Source: Ryuthela nishihirai (lineage: Eukaryota > Arthropoda > Arachnida > Araneae > Heptathelidae). From it: 64,000 nucleotides of DNA. Position numbers and translations under genes: made by a program. Shown here one piece after another: positions 21,902 through 34,079 of the stretch. The notes under the pieces were generated by a model. The model did no database searches and had not been told where the DNA came from. It saw only the letters and a program-made list of their open reading frames with translations. The number at the start of each line of letters is the position of its first letter. Position 1 is the first letter of the stretch. Where the stretch lies: positions 87,186,334 to 87,250,333 of the forward strand of contig JAWZYU010000007.1 of NCBI GenBank assembly GCA_038380435.1. Reading direction: 5' to 3'.

Positions 21902-22990
21902 CTCGCAGAGTTTCTTTGCGATAAGGAATGAATAACTGCTATGGTTTCTCTTCGTATGCAGTTTTTTGCTGGTTAGAGTAGCACCTGTGACAGCGTTGAG
22001 GACCGCAGTTACGTATATATTATACGTCATCGCGAAGTAACGATATCTGCTTTCGTATTAAGCGGTCTTCCGCCTTGCTATTACGAATGCCATCAAAAGA
22101 CTTAGTGTCAGGAGTGCTTTCATTAAAGTGAAGGGGTGGAACGTTAGATATTGCTACAGGAAAGGAAAATGCAATTCCCAGAGCCGATTCCCACTAGACT
22201 CAAAGTTCTGATTAATTTACGTTAAACACCCCATCGTTATATCGGTTAGAAAGGGGAACACCGATGGTTTGTGTAAAGGCATATTTGAATAACATCCGTC
22301 GCAATGAGAGTTCACTGAAGTGAACGTTACTTCAATATTATCATGCCGTGATAAAGGAGTCCGTTGTATTCCATAACTATTCGTAATTGAGGAAATCCTA
22401 TTTCGAGTAAACGTATCTGCAGAAATTGCTCCAGAGTGTCGTTTCGAAGACTCCCGGAAAGTTCTTAATAACTCAAATAACCTTATCTAAATAACCAATT
22501 AAATCTATTTCAGTTGAAAACCTAAGTTTTATATTCACTAGTAAATGTTAGATTGTTAGTTTCACGATTAAAGAGAAAGGAAGAAAAAAGATCGTATAAT
22601 AAATAATCAATGACACAACAATGCTTTTCGAATCGTTGAACCGGATACGCCTTTTGTTTCGTAAATTGCATTTCCGTCACGAATAAGGTTAATTAATTTA
22701 ATTCCTTGATTCAAAATTATCCACTTAATTGAGGAAATAAAAGAAAAAGTGTCAAGGCTTAATCGTTTTGCGGCAATATTTCAGTTTCGCATTCTACAAT
22801 TTATCCCACGCTATTGACTGCGAAGTCAACCGTTAAGTTTGGCGCTGTACTGTTTACCGAATAGAGTGAGTGAATATGTCTAAACAAGGCAGAACCTTAA
22901 CTTACTTCCAATCATTCCTCAGAAGCTTCTCGTAATAAAGAATATTCATTAAAACCACGTAAAGATTAGAAAAACGTGCTTATTACAATA

Positions 22991-23160
22991 TCCGTTGCCC
23001 AGTGGTTAGCGTGCTCAGCTGCCGATTCAAGGTGTTCCAACCACTTGTAACGACCGGATGTTTCGGTTGCTTTTATGCCGGGATGACGCCTTCAATTACG
23101 GCGTATAACATAACAGCCTCTGTGACAACCAGATGCTTGAGTTGACAAATAAATTTTCTT
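22991..23160 (+). mobile_element. Diverged tRNA-headed SINE
   Basis: The head TTGCCCAGTGGTTAGCGTGC resembles SINE-B, and the tail has CCTCTGTGACAACCAGATGC TTGAG before an A/T stretch. The middle differs from SINE-B, so it is an old copy or a related subfamily. Confidence 0.5.
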
Positions 23161-24221
23161 TATATTTATAACGAGAAAAAAAAATATTATTGTTTAAACA
23201 ATCTCTTAAAACAAAAGTCATTGGTCTTATGTTTTAACTATTTATTCATTTTTAGCCGAGAAACATAGGATTTTATTTCTTCTTGGGAATGCTTGAAATA
23301 AGTAAAAGTTTTAGAAAAAAAATTGCCATTTCCCTACACCAAAAAAAGATGAAATCTAAATTGATATTCAGATATAGTATGCGGTAATATTATAATAGCG
23401 TTGCTTAAAGTTTGAAACCTGAGTGCATAAACGTGCCTCAAGTTATGTACTTTCTCATACGTACCACATTCAGTGCCAAACGAACGAAAATCCTGGAAGT
23501 GGTGTTAATGTATTTCTAATGAAATATTTCCTTCTTACCACGTTCTCAACGGTTTTTGCTCTATCTCTTCTACGATTGGTCAAATATTTTGCAATGACTG
23601 GTGCGTGTTGAGAACATAACGCGTGCGCCCTTAGTAACGATAGCAACAACGTGTTCGCTTTAACTTTAGTCTCAATGGATTTCTTCTATTCCGTATTATA
23701 GTTTATTAGACCACGTTAAGTAATTTTAACGTACACAGGAATCGACCTATAGTGAGCAATGATCAATAGTAATATTAATATTTATAAAATGCGATTGCAA
23801 TGTATTATTAAAGCTGGAATTACATACCATTGCACTGTTTCGTTTGAGCTCAAATAACTACGATTTAGTAATTTAATTATAAAACTTTACAGGTTTTACT
23901 AACAATTGTGACACCGTGGAGACACCCAATTTATAGAAATTAAATCATCACGGATATGATATCATGTTTTATAGGATAAGGTCTGCCGCATTACTAAATA
24001 CATTCTCAAAACATATGCGGTCAAAAGGAGTAAAGATAGAAGAAGCAGTTGTCAAGTCATTAGGCGTCCATGCTGCGAATCTCAAATTTTGAGGATCGAG
24101 TCACACTTCGGGGAAAGTTAAGATTTAATCCCGTTGTTCTGCGAATGAAAAACGGAACACCAACAGGTTTACAAAGTCGCTGTGAAGTTAACCAATGGTT
24201 TACCTATGCAGTAAATAAATG

Positions 24222-24243
24222 CCCCCCCCCCCCCCCCCCCCCC
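24222..24243. repeat. Poly-C tract (22 nt)
   Basis: An uninterrupted run of C, followed by ACAAAAAAAG. The paralogous place in copy B (62500) reads CCCCTAAACAAAAG, so the run expanded here. Confidence 0.9.
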
Positions 24244-24550
24244 ACAAAAAAAGTTTATTTCTTCTTCTACATACGGCGCAGCTTATGTTAAATCTTAGGA
24301 AAATTAGTTAAATCTTAGGCCCGAAAGCAACAAGTTCCATGTCACATGAAAACTCGTTAAGTAGGTAATGCTGCTGTCCATAAAACTAATAACCTTCGTT
24401 TACTTTCCCCTCAAAATAGAAGAAATTTACTACTTACTACATGTTCGGACAGCAGAGAATTACGAATTTCCTTTGAAATGGAAGCTCCTATGAGGATCCG
24501 TGTGTGGGAGACATCCATACCCTGTATATGTTAAACACACTGTGTGCCGT

Positions 24551-24915
24551 TGATTGGGCTCAGTAGGTAGCGCACCAGGCTCGTAATCTGCAGTTCCGAG
24601 GTTCGAGTCCCAGCTGGGTCAGCGTTGACACCTATCTGCGGAAAACTGTCAGCCCTGATCATGGGCAGAAGGGGAGACCGATAGGCTTGGAAAGGTCGCC
24701 GTCCGTCAGATGGGACGTTAAGCCGTGGCTCCGTGTGTGGGAAAGCCATACCCTGTGCACGTTAAAGACACTGGATGGTCTTGACGGGAGGCTACCATCT
24801 GTCTCCTGAACAGCTGTTTCAGTGGGTCCCCTTCCCTAACCTTAGGGGTCCTTGAGAACTGACCATTTAGCCCCTAGTATGAAAAACAGTGCCGCTCACA
24901 GGTAAAACAACCGAA
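24551..24915 (+). mobile_element. SINE-A copy, near full length
   Basis: Head GATTGGGCTCAGTAGGTAGC with anticodon-arm-like CAGGCTCGTAATCTG and box B GGTTCGAGTCCC. The body contains GTCAGATGGGACGTTAAGCC and GTGCACGTTAAAGACA, and ends CAGGTAAAACAACC. Confidence 0.88.
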
Positions 24916-25166
24916 CTCTTGAGAGGCGGAAAAGCTGGAATTGGTGTTTCGAACGTATCGAGTGTTACCAGTATACTCTGACGATGGTCTAAAATTCGTA
25001 CCTTACATATATAGTTTTTGTTCCAGATACGTAGAACCGTTGCAGGTTTTGTAACCAAAGCAAATTCTCCTTTATTTATTTACTAAAATTGGAATGGAAC
25101 CCGGCGACCGACGTAGAATAACTTTGGCTAATATTCTAGGAGTACAGCGCTTGGGAAAAAAAAAAT

Positions 25167-25261
25167 TGTCAACTGCAACGCGAAGTTAAGCAGCTCCCAA
25201 AGCTGCTTAACTTCGGGGATCAGACAAGAACCAGTGCTTTCAGCTTGGTATGGCCGTTGAC
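25167..25261 (-). pseudogene. 5S rRNA pseudogene with internal hairpin
   Basis: On the minus strand it starts GTCAACGGCCATACCAAGCT and continues GTTCTTGTCTGATCCCCGAA and GTTAAGCAG, matching animal 5S rRNA positions 1 to about 64, including box A. From there it turns into an inverted copy of itself (AGCTGCTTAACTTCG) and then the 3' helix-I strand GTTGACA, followed by a T-run (25156-25165). The intermediate element and box C are lost. CTTTATAAGA lies about 23-32 bp upstream, where arthropod 5S genes have a TATA-like element. It is about 95 nt against 120 for 5S. Confidence 0.8.
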
Positions 25262-25420
25262 ATACCAATTCTTTCTTACCTGTCTTATAAAGTTACTCGT
25301 ATTATCAATAACGGAACAATTCTTAAAGCAAGGAGCCGTTATTACTATGGCGTGGAATAATGATAAAGGATTTCCTTCACGATAGTATTTCATAGATTGA
25401 TATAAATATATAATAAAAAA

Positions 25421-25605
25421 TAAATACCCCCTCAAGCACCTGTTTGCCACAGAGGTCTGACAGGAGCCTGTCAGTTTATATGCCATACTAGAAGGTCTGA
25501 GAGGATGGCAGGACCTTAGCAGAAAAACAACATGCACATCCATGCCTTACCAGGGGCTGGAACCCAGTTCCATTGGATCACTAGCGAAGCGCGCTACGCA
25601 CTTGG
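25421..25605 (-). mobile_element. SINE-B copy
   Basis: AAATACCCCCTCAAGCACCT at the tail, GGCTGGAACCCAGTTCC in the decayed box B, and GAAGCGCGCTACGCACTTGG in the head. Confidence 0.82.
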
Positions 25606-26159
25606 TATATTTAAAAAAAAATTTTTAATGCTTAGTGATTGGTTTTAAAACGTTTAAATTTAAACTTTTTACGGTGGTTAATATAGAATTCATATTAACA
25701 TTTTTTTCGACATAATAGCGTACAATTAAACGTAACACAGAAAAGTAATAAATACAATATAGTTATTTATATTTCATCACCCTACTTGTGCGATCTGTCC
25801 GAAGAGAGTAGACTTATTTACTTTCACAGAGCAAGTTTGTTTTTCATTTCTTTGGTTGTTTCAAAGACCGAGAGGCCATTTCTTACAACACCGCGGACTA
25901 AACTGATAAATCACGACGAACCCGATAGTTCGGATCATTTGTCGTTAAGGAGATCTGTAGAACTGTTAGCAGGCAGATGGGAGAGTCCAGTAAGTGCATA
26001 CTGAGAGAAACGGAGGTTGTAAGGCTGTAAATATTTCGCTAACTCTCGATGACTGAGATTGCGCCTAGAAACGGTGGGAACAGATTGAAGATGGAAATTT
26101 ATCGACGAATATTACAAGCGATTAAATTTCTGTTTTTTGTAACAGGCTGACTGGCTGGC
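25606..26159. other. No gene recognised
   Basis: AT-rich, with one short open frame (25786-26004) that has no motif and no copy elsewhere in the window. Confidence 0.5.
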
Positions 26160-27230
26160 CGTTAGGTTTGGGTCGGACTAAATTCAAAAATGCATTTACT
26201 GGAAAAATGCGACTTTGGTTAAATTAAAGATCATAATGAAATGTATAGGAATATCGTTTTTCAACAATATTATGTTGATATTAAAAATGTTGACCAAACT
26301 TGAACATCTTAACAATCTTCCATAAAATGCGTGAGAAACTAATTTGGAGGGTCTATAACTCCTAAAATATACATTTAGTGGAAAAATCTGACTGAAGGTA
26401 ACTTAAGGATCCTAATGAAATATATTTAAAAATCATGTTAATATTGAAATAGATGCGAAAGCTGGAATATTTAAAAATCTTCCATCTTATGAAAGGTGGT
26501 TTGGTTTGTTTTGGTTTGTTTTACCTCTGAGCGGCACTTTTGTGCACACCATGGGCTAAATGGCCAGGTCACATGGACCCCGAAGGCTCAGAGAAGGTTG
26601 GGGGAGGGGACCCACTGGAACAGCTGTTGGGAGACAGGTGGTAGCCTCCCGTCAAGGCCATCCAGCGTGTTCTTTAACGTGCACAGGGTATGGCTCTCCC
26701 GCACACAGGGCCACGGCTTAACGTCCCATCCGACGGACGGTGGCCTTTCCAAACCCATCGGTGTCCCCTACTGACCGTGGACAGGGCGGGGAATTTTGCG
26801 GAGATAATCACAACGCTGACCCAGCTGGGACTCGAACCTGGGAACTACAGATTACGAGCCTGGCGCTGCCGACTGAGCCACCCCCGCCCCATTATGCCAG
26901 TGAGAACCAAAGTTGGAAGCTATAATTTGTACATGTATTTAATGTGAAATCTGACTGAAGGTAAATTAAAGATCGTAATAAAAAACTATTTAATAATTGT
27001 TTTCTCAAAATATTGTTTTACTAATTAAACAGTTGAGGAAGCTGAAATATATAAAAATAAATTTCCATGTTATGCCAGTTTTAAGCTGTAAGGTAAGTTG
27101 GAAGTTCTATAACTTCCCAAAAATATGCATTTAATGTACACACGTGACGATAAATTAAAGATCATAATGAAAACTATTTAAATATCCACTTTCAACATTA
27201 GAAAATTTTGCTTAAACAATGATACAACTT
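26160..27230. repeat. Degenerate ~185-bp satellite, about four units
   Basis: Recurrent strings: ATGCATTTA(C/A)TGGAAAAAT, TTAAATTAAAGATC(A/G)TAAT, GAAGCTG(G)AATAT. They recur near 26188, 26373, 26930 and 27118, i.e. about every 185 bp once the SINE at 26496 is removed. One further unit lies at 30470-30640. No coding. Confidence 0.65.
26496..26890 (-). mobile_element. Full-length SINE-A copy
   Basis: It is complete from the head GGGGCGGGGGTGGCTCAGTC (as reverse complement near 26890) through box B (GGGACTCGAACC reversed), the GACGTTAAGCC core and the TTTAGCCCATGGTG 3' part, to a (GTTTT)n-like tail at 26500. It is inserted in the satellite. Confidence 0.9.
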
Positions 27231-28289
27231 TGAAATATTATGCGGTTGGGGGGTGATTTAACATTCTATTTGATGTACGAAATTTTTTCCTTGATATGTT
27301 AGAAAAATAAATTTTTTGTCACATAATTAAGTTTATATAAATCATGTTATTTCATATATATTGCAAGAAATAGTATTTTGAACTTTCTCCTGTGGAAATT
27401 CTCTTTGAAAGTTGCGCTGAATTAGTACCTGAAAACTAAATCGATCCGAAAAATGTAGGCGGAGTTTAACATTTTCCCCTTCGTTTCGTAGGTATTTACA
27501 AAAATGAAACCTTAGATTTTTCTTCAGTAGCACGACATATAAATAAGTTTATAAGTTTTTTTGTCCTTATTACCTTTAGTGCTTTGGACATAATTATGCA
27601 ATAAATTTCTATTTTATGAAAAAGATGCTGCGTAGCTTATTCCATACGTAATTCGTTCACTAATCTTAAGCTGGGTTAAATAACTGTGTTTAAAAAGAAA
27701 AGTGAACGCAAAAGCTAAAAAATTGTTTTTGATAACTACAAAAAAATTATTGGAAAAATAATTGTAGAAATAGTATGTATGCTAATTTAACGAAACGGGT
27801 TCAATCACTTTTAAGTCGTGAATAAGAATGTTTTGGTACAGGAAAGAATTGCGATTTTATTGAGCAGTATTAACAGTAAATTTTCGGATATATTGCAACT
27901 GACGTGCAGCTTTCTGAGTAGGAGCATGGCCGCCGTTCTCCGCAGTTACTCTAGGGACCTGTGCTAAGAGATGGTAAGGGCGCCTTACCGTCTTCCTACG
28001 CCAATGGATACAACATGCAAACGCGTATTACACGCCTAAGAAAGAAACCGCTGTCTTGACCAGCACAGTGAAGAGCACAGATAGCTATTGCGCCGTGGAC
28101 ATCACATAGAATTTTTTAATACAGGCAGAATATGCCCTTTTAGGAAACTTTAATAATATATTTTATAAGTTAGTTCAATTTGGAATATAGATAACTATCT
28201 ATTTTTGATTTTTCATTCTTTGGATTACAAGTGTTTTGATTTCTACACTTTGGATTTCAAAGATTGTGTATTATAGAAATTAGGGTGGC
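27231..28289. other. No gene recognised
   Basis: AT-rich except for a GC-richer island at about 27900-28110, which has no open frame of note. Confidence 0.5.
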
Positions 28290-28552
28290 ACAACACCCGG
28301 AAAGATCACTGCTGACGTCACGTGCGTGTTTTCGCGATGTCATTTGTAATCCTTATTTAATCACTGTATTCTTCTAGTAATTTAACTTTTAATTTATAGT
28401 CACACGTTATAGTTTTTATTCTGAGGAACTCATACAATTTGTAGGTGAATTTCTTATCACTGTCGTAAATAATAATTATTGATGACACATTTGAAATTTC
28501 GGTACGAGAATAGATAGTTTCGTCGGTGCAGCGTAAAATTTTACCTTTAAAA

Positions 28553-28749
28553 TAAATACCCCCTCAAGCAGCTGCTTGCCACAGAGGTCTGACAGGAGCC
28601 TGTCAGTTTATATGCTACAGTAGGAGATCTGAGAGGATGGCAGGACCTCAGCAGAAAAAAGACACACACATCCATGCCTAATCCGGGGCTCGAACCCAGG
28701 TCCCTTAGATCAGTAGCCAAGCGTGCTAACCACTCGGCCACGGGACGGC
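28553..28749 (-). mobile_element. SINE-B copy, near consensus
   Basis: AAATACCCCCTCAAGCAGCT to CTCGGCCACGGGACGGC. Box B is GGGCTCGAACCC (reversed). It is one of the least diverged copies. Confidence 0.88.
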
Positions 28750-28810
28750 TCAAAATTTGACCTTTAGGCCTTTGTAATTACTTTACAAGTTATTTGTGTC
28801 GCAGAATTGC

Positions 28811-29720
28811 CTGGTACAGCTCTCTGCTGCTGTGCTGCCCAAATGCTTCTTCGGCTTTGTCAGCCAAAGATTATTATCAGCAGCTAACTGATCATTTACA
28901 TGTTTATTAAGCTCTCTATAATGTTTTATATTAGGATTAGTATTGATTCAGGACATTCCTGTAGTTCTTTCTTTCTAAAATAAACTCAAGTGTCTTGTCA
29001 TTCAGATAAAAATTATGCGTCTTCTGCTTCATTTTTCGTAAAAGAGTACTGTTAGTTTCCAAAAAAACCTATTTTAAGTGGTCACATTTTACGTCAACTT
29101 GAGTAGCAAGCAAACCACGACTGTCATAATCAGTAAGTAACCTATCATGATATAATTAGGTCTTTCAGAGCTTCATAATTAAAGGTAAATTTTTTAACGT
29201 TAGCACAACACTTCTTAAATTTAAATCGCAAAACACTTTTAGCAAGATAATGGTCAGATCCAATTTCAGCTTCCCAATATGACTTGGTCTTTCTAACAGA
29301 AGTAGTGAATTTGCTGTTAACTAATACATAATCTATAACATTCTTATGCAGCCCATGAGGTGAAACCCACGTGTACTTATGTATGTCGCGGTGTTTGTAA
29401 AAAGTGTTGCTTATTCTGAAGCCATCGAGTTTAACATTGGCATTGACGTCACCTAGAACAAGGGTAATATCTCATTTCTTCACAAGTCTGTAAAACCTTT
29501 TTTCTCATCCTCATCGGCATTATCATTGGAGGCATAACAGTAGATAAGATTGAAGTCCTTAACGCTTGTCTGTAATTTTGCTGTAAACAACCTTTCATTA
29601 ATGCACTCTTATCCTAGAAGAGCATCACTAGCGTGTCTGCTGAGAAGCAGACCCATGCCTTGGTGCTGTTTATGTCTTTCCTCCCCGAAAACAGATATTT
29701 AAGATATTCACGGTGAATCC
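28811..29720 (-). mobile_element. Fragment of CFDP2/RTE-like LINE (endonuclease part)
   Basis: It matches 52950-53990 of the LINE at 52.4-54.8 kb on the same strand, with internal deletions and substitutions. Shared strings include TGGTACAGCTCTCTGCTG, CTTCGGCTTTGTCAGCC and AGAGCATCACTAGCGTGTCT. No frame survives. Confidence 0.85.
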
Positions 29721-30097
29721 AAATAACTTTTGAAAGAGGTACTAGATTAAATGAATGATTTTCAGTAAATTTGGTATAGAAGGTATCGAAAAACCTAAGT
29801 GCGGAAGAGTGAACAAACCCCTCTGTTGGGAACACGAAACAATGGAAATATCACTTCCTTTCGATTCTGCAAACAATGCATTCTCAATCGTCACTGTCAG
29901 ATGTAATTCGCCTATTATTGAAATCGTCCGACGCTTTTATCGCTGTTCCATTTGTCCCGTTAGCTATTAAAATACGGCGAAGAAGTCATCCTCTTTTGAG
30001 GGTTTGTAGTTATCAGAGCTTTGCCTATCGCGAACAGATTCGAGTATAATAAGCAGCCATAGGCAAGGCCCGTGCCGGTTGAGAAATACCGTCGGCC
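29721..30097. other. No gene recognised
   Basis: A short open frame at 29755-29970 has no motif. Confidence 0.4.
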
Positions 30098-30400
30098 TGT
30101 CCTTCTGTAACCCACAACTCTGCTGCTCGAAAAGTATCACCTAAATCAAGTTAAATAATATTCGTGAAGTGTTTGCGGTTCTTTTATATTTTCCTTCAGG
30201 TAAGTAACTTTGTAGTGAATAATTAGTTTAGAGTAGAGGTAATCTAATTCTATACTTTTTAGCCTAAGAGCTATGAAATTTCGGTCGGTTTCGAACCGAC
30301 AAATAGTATGCAGCTCATTATTCTGATTATGGGATATAAAATTGATAGTTAACCGCTATTTGTCGGTGTCGACCACTTTATTTTGGCTCGTAATACGGAG
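30098..30400 (+). repeat. Left arm of a long inverted repeat
   Basis: It is complementary to 32012-32350 over about 300 bp with scattered mismatches. It contains CTGCTGCTCGA, CCTTCAGGTAAGTAACTTTG (a perfect splice-donor-like string), TTATTCTGATTATGGGATAT and CGCTATTTGTCG. Confidence 0.85.
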
Positions 30401-30691
30401 ATTATTCATTTCCTATGTTTTTCAGGTACCCTACCGAACTGCTACAAAATTTCCTAGTTATGTCAGTGAGAAACCTTACATGGAAGTTCTAAAATATGCA
30501 TGTAATGGAAAAATGTCACTGATGATAAATTAAAGATCATAATCAAATATTTTTTAAATAACGGTTTTAAAAAATATTGTTTTAGTATTTAAATGGTTGC
30601 GGAAGCTGGAATGGTTAAAAATAATCTTCAGTGATATGCCAGTGAGAAAGTGGAATTATTATTTCAGCAGGTAAATTAGAATTACAAATGA

Positions 30692-31695
30692 TAACGCGAA
30701 AACACGGACGTGACGTCATCTCTGGTGTGTCCAAGTGTTGCCACCATAATTTTTATAAGATCTTTCAAAACCAAAGTGTATAAATCAAAATACTTCTAAT
30801 CCTAAAATATTAACTGGTAGTTATTTCTTTTTTTAATTTCGGTATATATTTTTATAATATTCTGAAATATTTAAATAAAATCTCAATAAGTAAATTGTTT
30901 TCAATGTTATTAAAATAAATTAACTTTAACGTATCTTAAACCAATGAAAGGAATTGCTTGTTTAGGCATATTTATTTTCGCTCTTTTTGTTGAAGGCTAT
31001 CCAGACAGGTGGCTTTCACAGTACGCGTTTCCCTGTGGTGTCCAACTAGAAATTCCTAGATGGAGGCTAGGTGTGAATCTCTTACGAATGTCATAGGCAA
31101 CTTTGTCCTTAGGGGATAAAGAACGCTTTTTCCTGTGTTCCCAAAGGACAAACCTGTGGTTTAATCTAAGGCTTCTATTACACATTTCGCTGTATCGCGA
31201 AAACACGGACGTGACGTCATCTCTGGTATATCCAAGTGTTGCCAACATAATTTCTATAAGACATTTCATAAGCAAAGTGTATAAATTAAAATACTTCTAA
31301 TCCTAAAATATTAACTGGTAGTTATTCTTTTTTTAATTTTGGTAAATATTTTTATAATATTCTGAAATATTTAAATAAAATCTTAATAAGGAAATTATTT
31401 TGAATATTATTAAAATAAATTAACTTTAACTTATCTTAAACCAATGAAAGGAATTGCTTGTTTAGGCATATTTATTTTCGCTCCTTTTGTTGAAGGCTAT
31501 CCAGACAGGTGGCTTTCACAGTACGCGTTTCCCTGTGGTGTCCAACTAGAAATTCCTAGATGGAGGCTAGGTGTGAATCTCTTACGAATGTCATAGGCAA
31601 CTTTGTCCTTAGGGGTAAAGAACGCTTTTTCCTGTGTTACCAAAGAACAAACCTGTGGTTTAATCTAAGGCTTCTATTACACATTTCGCTGTACT
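30692..31695. repeat. 505-bp tandem duplication
   Basis: 30692-31196 and 31197-31695 are closely similar, both starting CGCGAAAACACGGACGTGAC or CGAAAACACGGACGTGAC. Each holds a minus-strand open stretch (KDKVAYDIRKRFTPSLHLGI and SSWTPQGNAYCESHLSG). In the second unit a 1-nt deletion shifts its upstream part. This stretch is not recognised as a known protein. Confidence 0.9.
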
Positions 31696-32011
31696 GTACA
31701 TTACCTTCTTCTTAGCTCAGAAAAATACGTTTCCGTGTAGTGGGTAAATCATATTTTTAACGTGAAGTTGACATTTCTTGAGGTCGTTACGTCACCCTAT
31801 AAGCTCGATATATCTGTTGCGAATATCAAATGTTGGTTTCAAAGTTCGTCCACGATAATGGGCAAATAGATCTGAAAGCCTGTACATAAAAAACCCCATT
31901 TGATCATTTACGATATAGAAATATTTCTACTCATACAGTAACGACAAATAGCAAAATGAAGAAATCAAAAATTAAGCAAAGAATTTTTTTTCCTCGGACA
32001 ACCATTAGTTC

Positions 32012-32350
32012 TATAAAATCCGAGCCGAAATGAAAGCGGTCGTTAGTGGTCGACAGCGACAAATAGCGTTTAACTATAAAATTTATATCCCATAATCAGA
32101 ATAATGTGCTGTATAGTAGTTCTCGGTTGAAATTTCATAACTCTCATGCTAAAAAGTGGAAAATTAGATTACCTCTACTGTAAATTAATTATTCACTACA
32201 AAGTTACTTACCTGAAGGAATTTATAAACGAACCACAAACACTTTATGAATATTATTAAACTTGATTCACCTGATATTTCTTCGAGCAGCAGAATGGTGG
32301 TTTAGAGAAGGACATAGGGAATACAGTCCGTGTGTATTTTTTAATCGCAT
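32012..32350 (-). repeat. Right arm of the long inverted repeat
   Basis: It is the reverse complement of 30098-30400. The whole structure spans about 2.25 kb with the 505-bp tandem repeat in its loop. A foldback-type element or a head-to-head duplication are both possible. Confidence 0.85.
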
Positions 32351-32479
32351 AGACCTTGCCAATGGTTGCTTATTACACTGTAATGTGTTCCCGGCACGCA
32401 AAGCTCCGAAAATCTCAAAAAAAAACCCTCAAATTATATCAATTCTTCGTCATATCTATACGCTAACGCTATTCGCCAT

Positions 32480-33990
32480 TCTATAATTATTCATACGGGC
32501 AACATGGCCAAACCAACGGAGTATCTCTGCACAATATGCTGCTTAAAGGAGGTTGCCAACTCCTTTGCCTAACCTCATCAATAGTCACAAAGTTGAACCA
32601 CCTAATGCCCAAGATACTGCGTAAGCATCTGGAATCAAAGGCATCTAGTTTCCTGTTATCTTGTTTACAAAGTGTCCAAGTTTCACTACCATAACTAATC
32701 CTAGAATACCATAACTAATCCTACCATAACTAATCCATTACTTATATTCAATTAATAAGATTGCGAACTATTATACAGTCTAAGTTTAGTCTTATAAAAT
32801 CCAAGTATCCTACCATAACTAATCCTAGATTAAAAAGGAAGTTTCACTACCATAACTAATCCCATAACTAATCCTAGAAAGAACCAAACTATTATACAGT
32901 CTAAGTTTAGTCTTTTGGTGTATACGCCTATTTCTCCACACTCTCCATAGATTATTAAAAGTCCCGGCAGCAATCCCTATTCGTCTGTTAATCTCATGCC
33001 GCACATCACCATTATCTGTTACATAGCTCCCAAGATAATGAAACTGTGACACCTGCTCAAGACTGCAACCATTCAGATTAACTGAATCACAGTCTGCTTG
33101 ACCAATTTTCATCACTTTAGTTTTCTCTCTGTTTATAACCAAACCTACTCTACTACCAGTTTCCTCAACAGCTCGAAGGAGAGAGTTCATCTCATCAACA
33201 CCATTTGCCAAAAGGGCTAAATCATCAGCATAATCTAAATCAGAAATCTTAGTATCTTCAGCCCATTTAAGGCCAAAATCTTTCCTTTGAAGTGAATTTC
33301 GCATATCATAATCAATAACCAAGCTAAAGAGAAAAGGAGACAAAATGCACCCTTGTCGAACACCAGAAGTAATGCTAAACCAAATTGCTACAAGCCTTAC
33401 CAACTCTCACACACGACTCAGTGTTATTATAGAGAGCTTCATTATGTTAACTAACTTGTCAGGTATACCATATGATCTCACAATCAACCACAAATTATGA
33501 CGATCAACAGAGTCGAAAGCCTTTTTGAAATCAACAAAGCTAGCAACCAGAGGTTTCTGAAATTCTAAACATTTCTCAAGAATATGCCTAAGTGAAAATA
33601 TCTGATCCACACATCCCCTACCACATCTGAATCCACATTGCTCATCACGCAATTGACTGTCAAACAGATTCTTAATTCTATTTAGCACAATCATGGAAAG
33701 AACTTTAACTGGAACAGAGAGTAGGCTGATACCCGTATAGTTATCACAAGAACTGCGATCACCTTTTTTGAAAATAGGGATAACAATAGCTCTGGTAAAA
33801 TACTTAGGAACCATGCCTTTATCATAAAAGATATTCAGAATTTCAGTCATCCAAGTGGTAACCAAAACATTCCCAGCTCTAAGCATTTCCGTAGTAATTT
33901 CATCTACCCCTGGGGATTTATGTAGTTTAAGTTTAGAAACAGCCAAAATAACTTCAGATTGTGTTATAGGGCCAACATTAAAGCCACCAT
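32480..33990 (-). mobile_element. CFDP2/RTE-like LINE, reverse transcriptase half
   Basis: On the minus strand, 33946-33407 reads KLHKSPGVDEITTEMLRAGN, IPIFKKGDRSSCDNYTGISL, CGFRCGRGCVDQIFSL and VASFVDFKKAFDSVDRHNLW (first catalytic Asp). After a frameshift, 33403-32825 gives GVRQGCILSPFLFSLVIDYD, LDYADDLALLANG (catalytic DD) and FHYLGSYVTDNGDVRHEINR. The endonuclease half is missing. The 3' end is confused by repeated ACCATAACTAATCC units (32690-32880). Confidence 0.88.
32686..32880. repeat. Local repeats of ACCATAACTAATCC
   Basis: Seven or so interspersed copies of CCATAACTAATCC and two copies of CTATTATACAGTCTAAGTTT. It also holds a piece, TTATATTCAATTAATAAGAT, also found at 34138 in a different LINE fragment. 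This looks like local copying or template switching. Confidence 0.75.
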
Positions 33991-34079
33991 TTTAGAATTA
34001 ATGTTAATTAAATAATAATTTTAGGTGTGGCCTTTCTTCTAACATTCAATTTACCTGCAATTTTGATTTACCTTGATCA

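Larger units (their letters stand above)
20690..25340. repeat. Segmental duplication, copy A
   Basis: Ordered blocks here reappear in the 54.8-63.7 kb region. 20690-20850 matches 57145-57300, 20990-21420 matches 54840-55275, 21674-22720 matches 58440-59500, 23330-24000 matches 61460-62200, 24245-24520 matches 62500-62770, and 24880-25340 matches 62800-63665 (with extra DNA there). The order is partly changed, so it was copied and then rearranged. Apart from SINEs and the 5S remnant I see no gene in it. Confidence 0.75.

Noticed and set aside
24531..24749. Recurrent peptide like RLNVPSDGRRPFQAHRCPLL on many short frames (also 26690, 55346, 56192, 63662)
   Set aside because: These are antisense translations of SINE-A, not genes.
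26160..27230. CRISPR-like array
   Set aside because: The units are long, degenerate and without separate spacers; the genome is eukaryotic.
32195..32220. U1 snRNA-like ACTTACCTG
   Set aside because: Only the nine-base donor complement matches; the rest of U1 is absent. It is simply the inverted-repeat arm.
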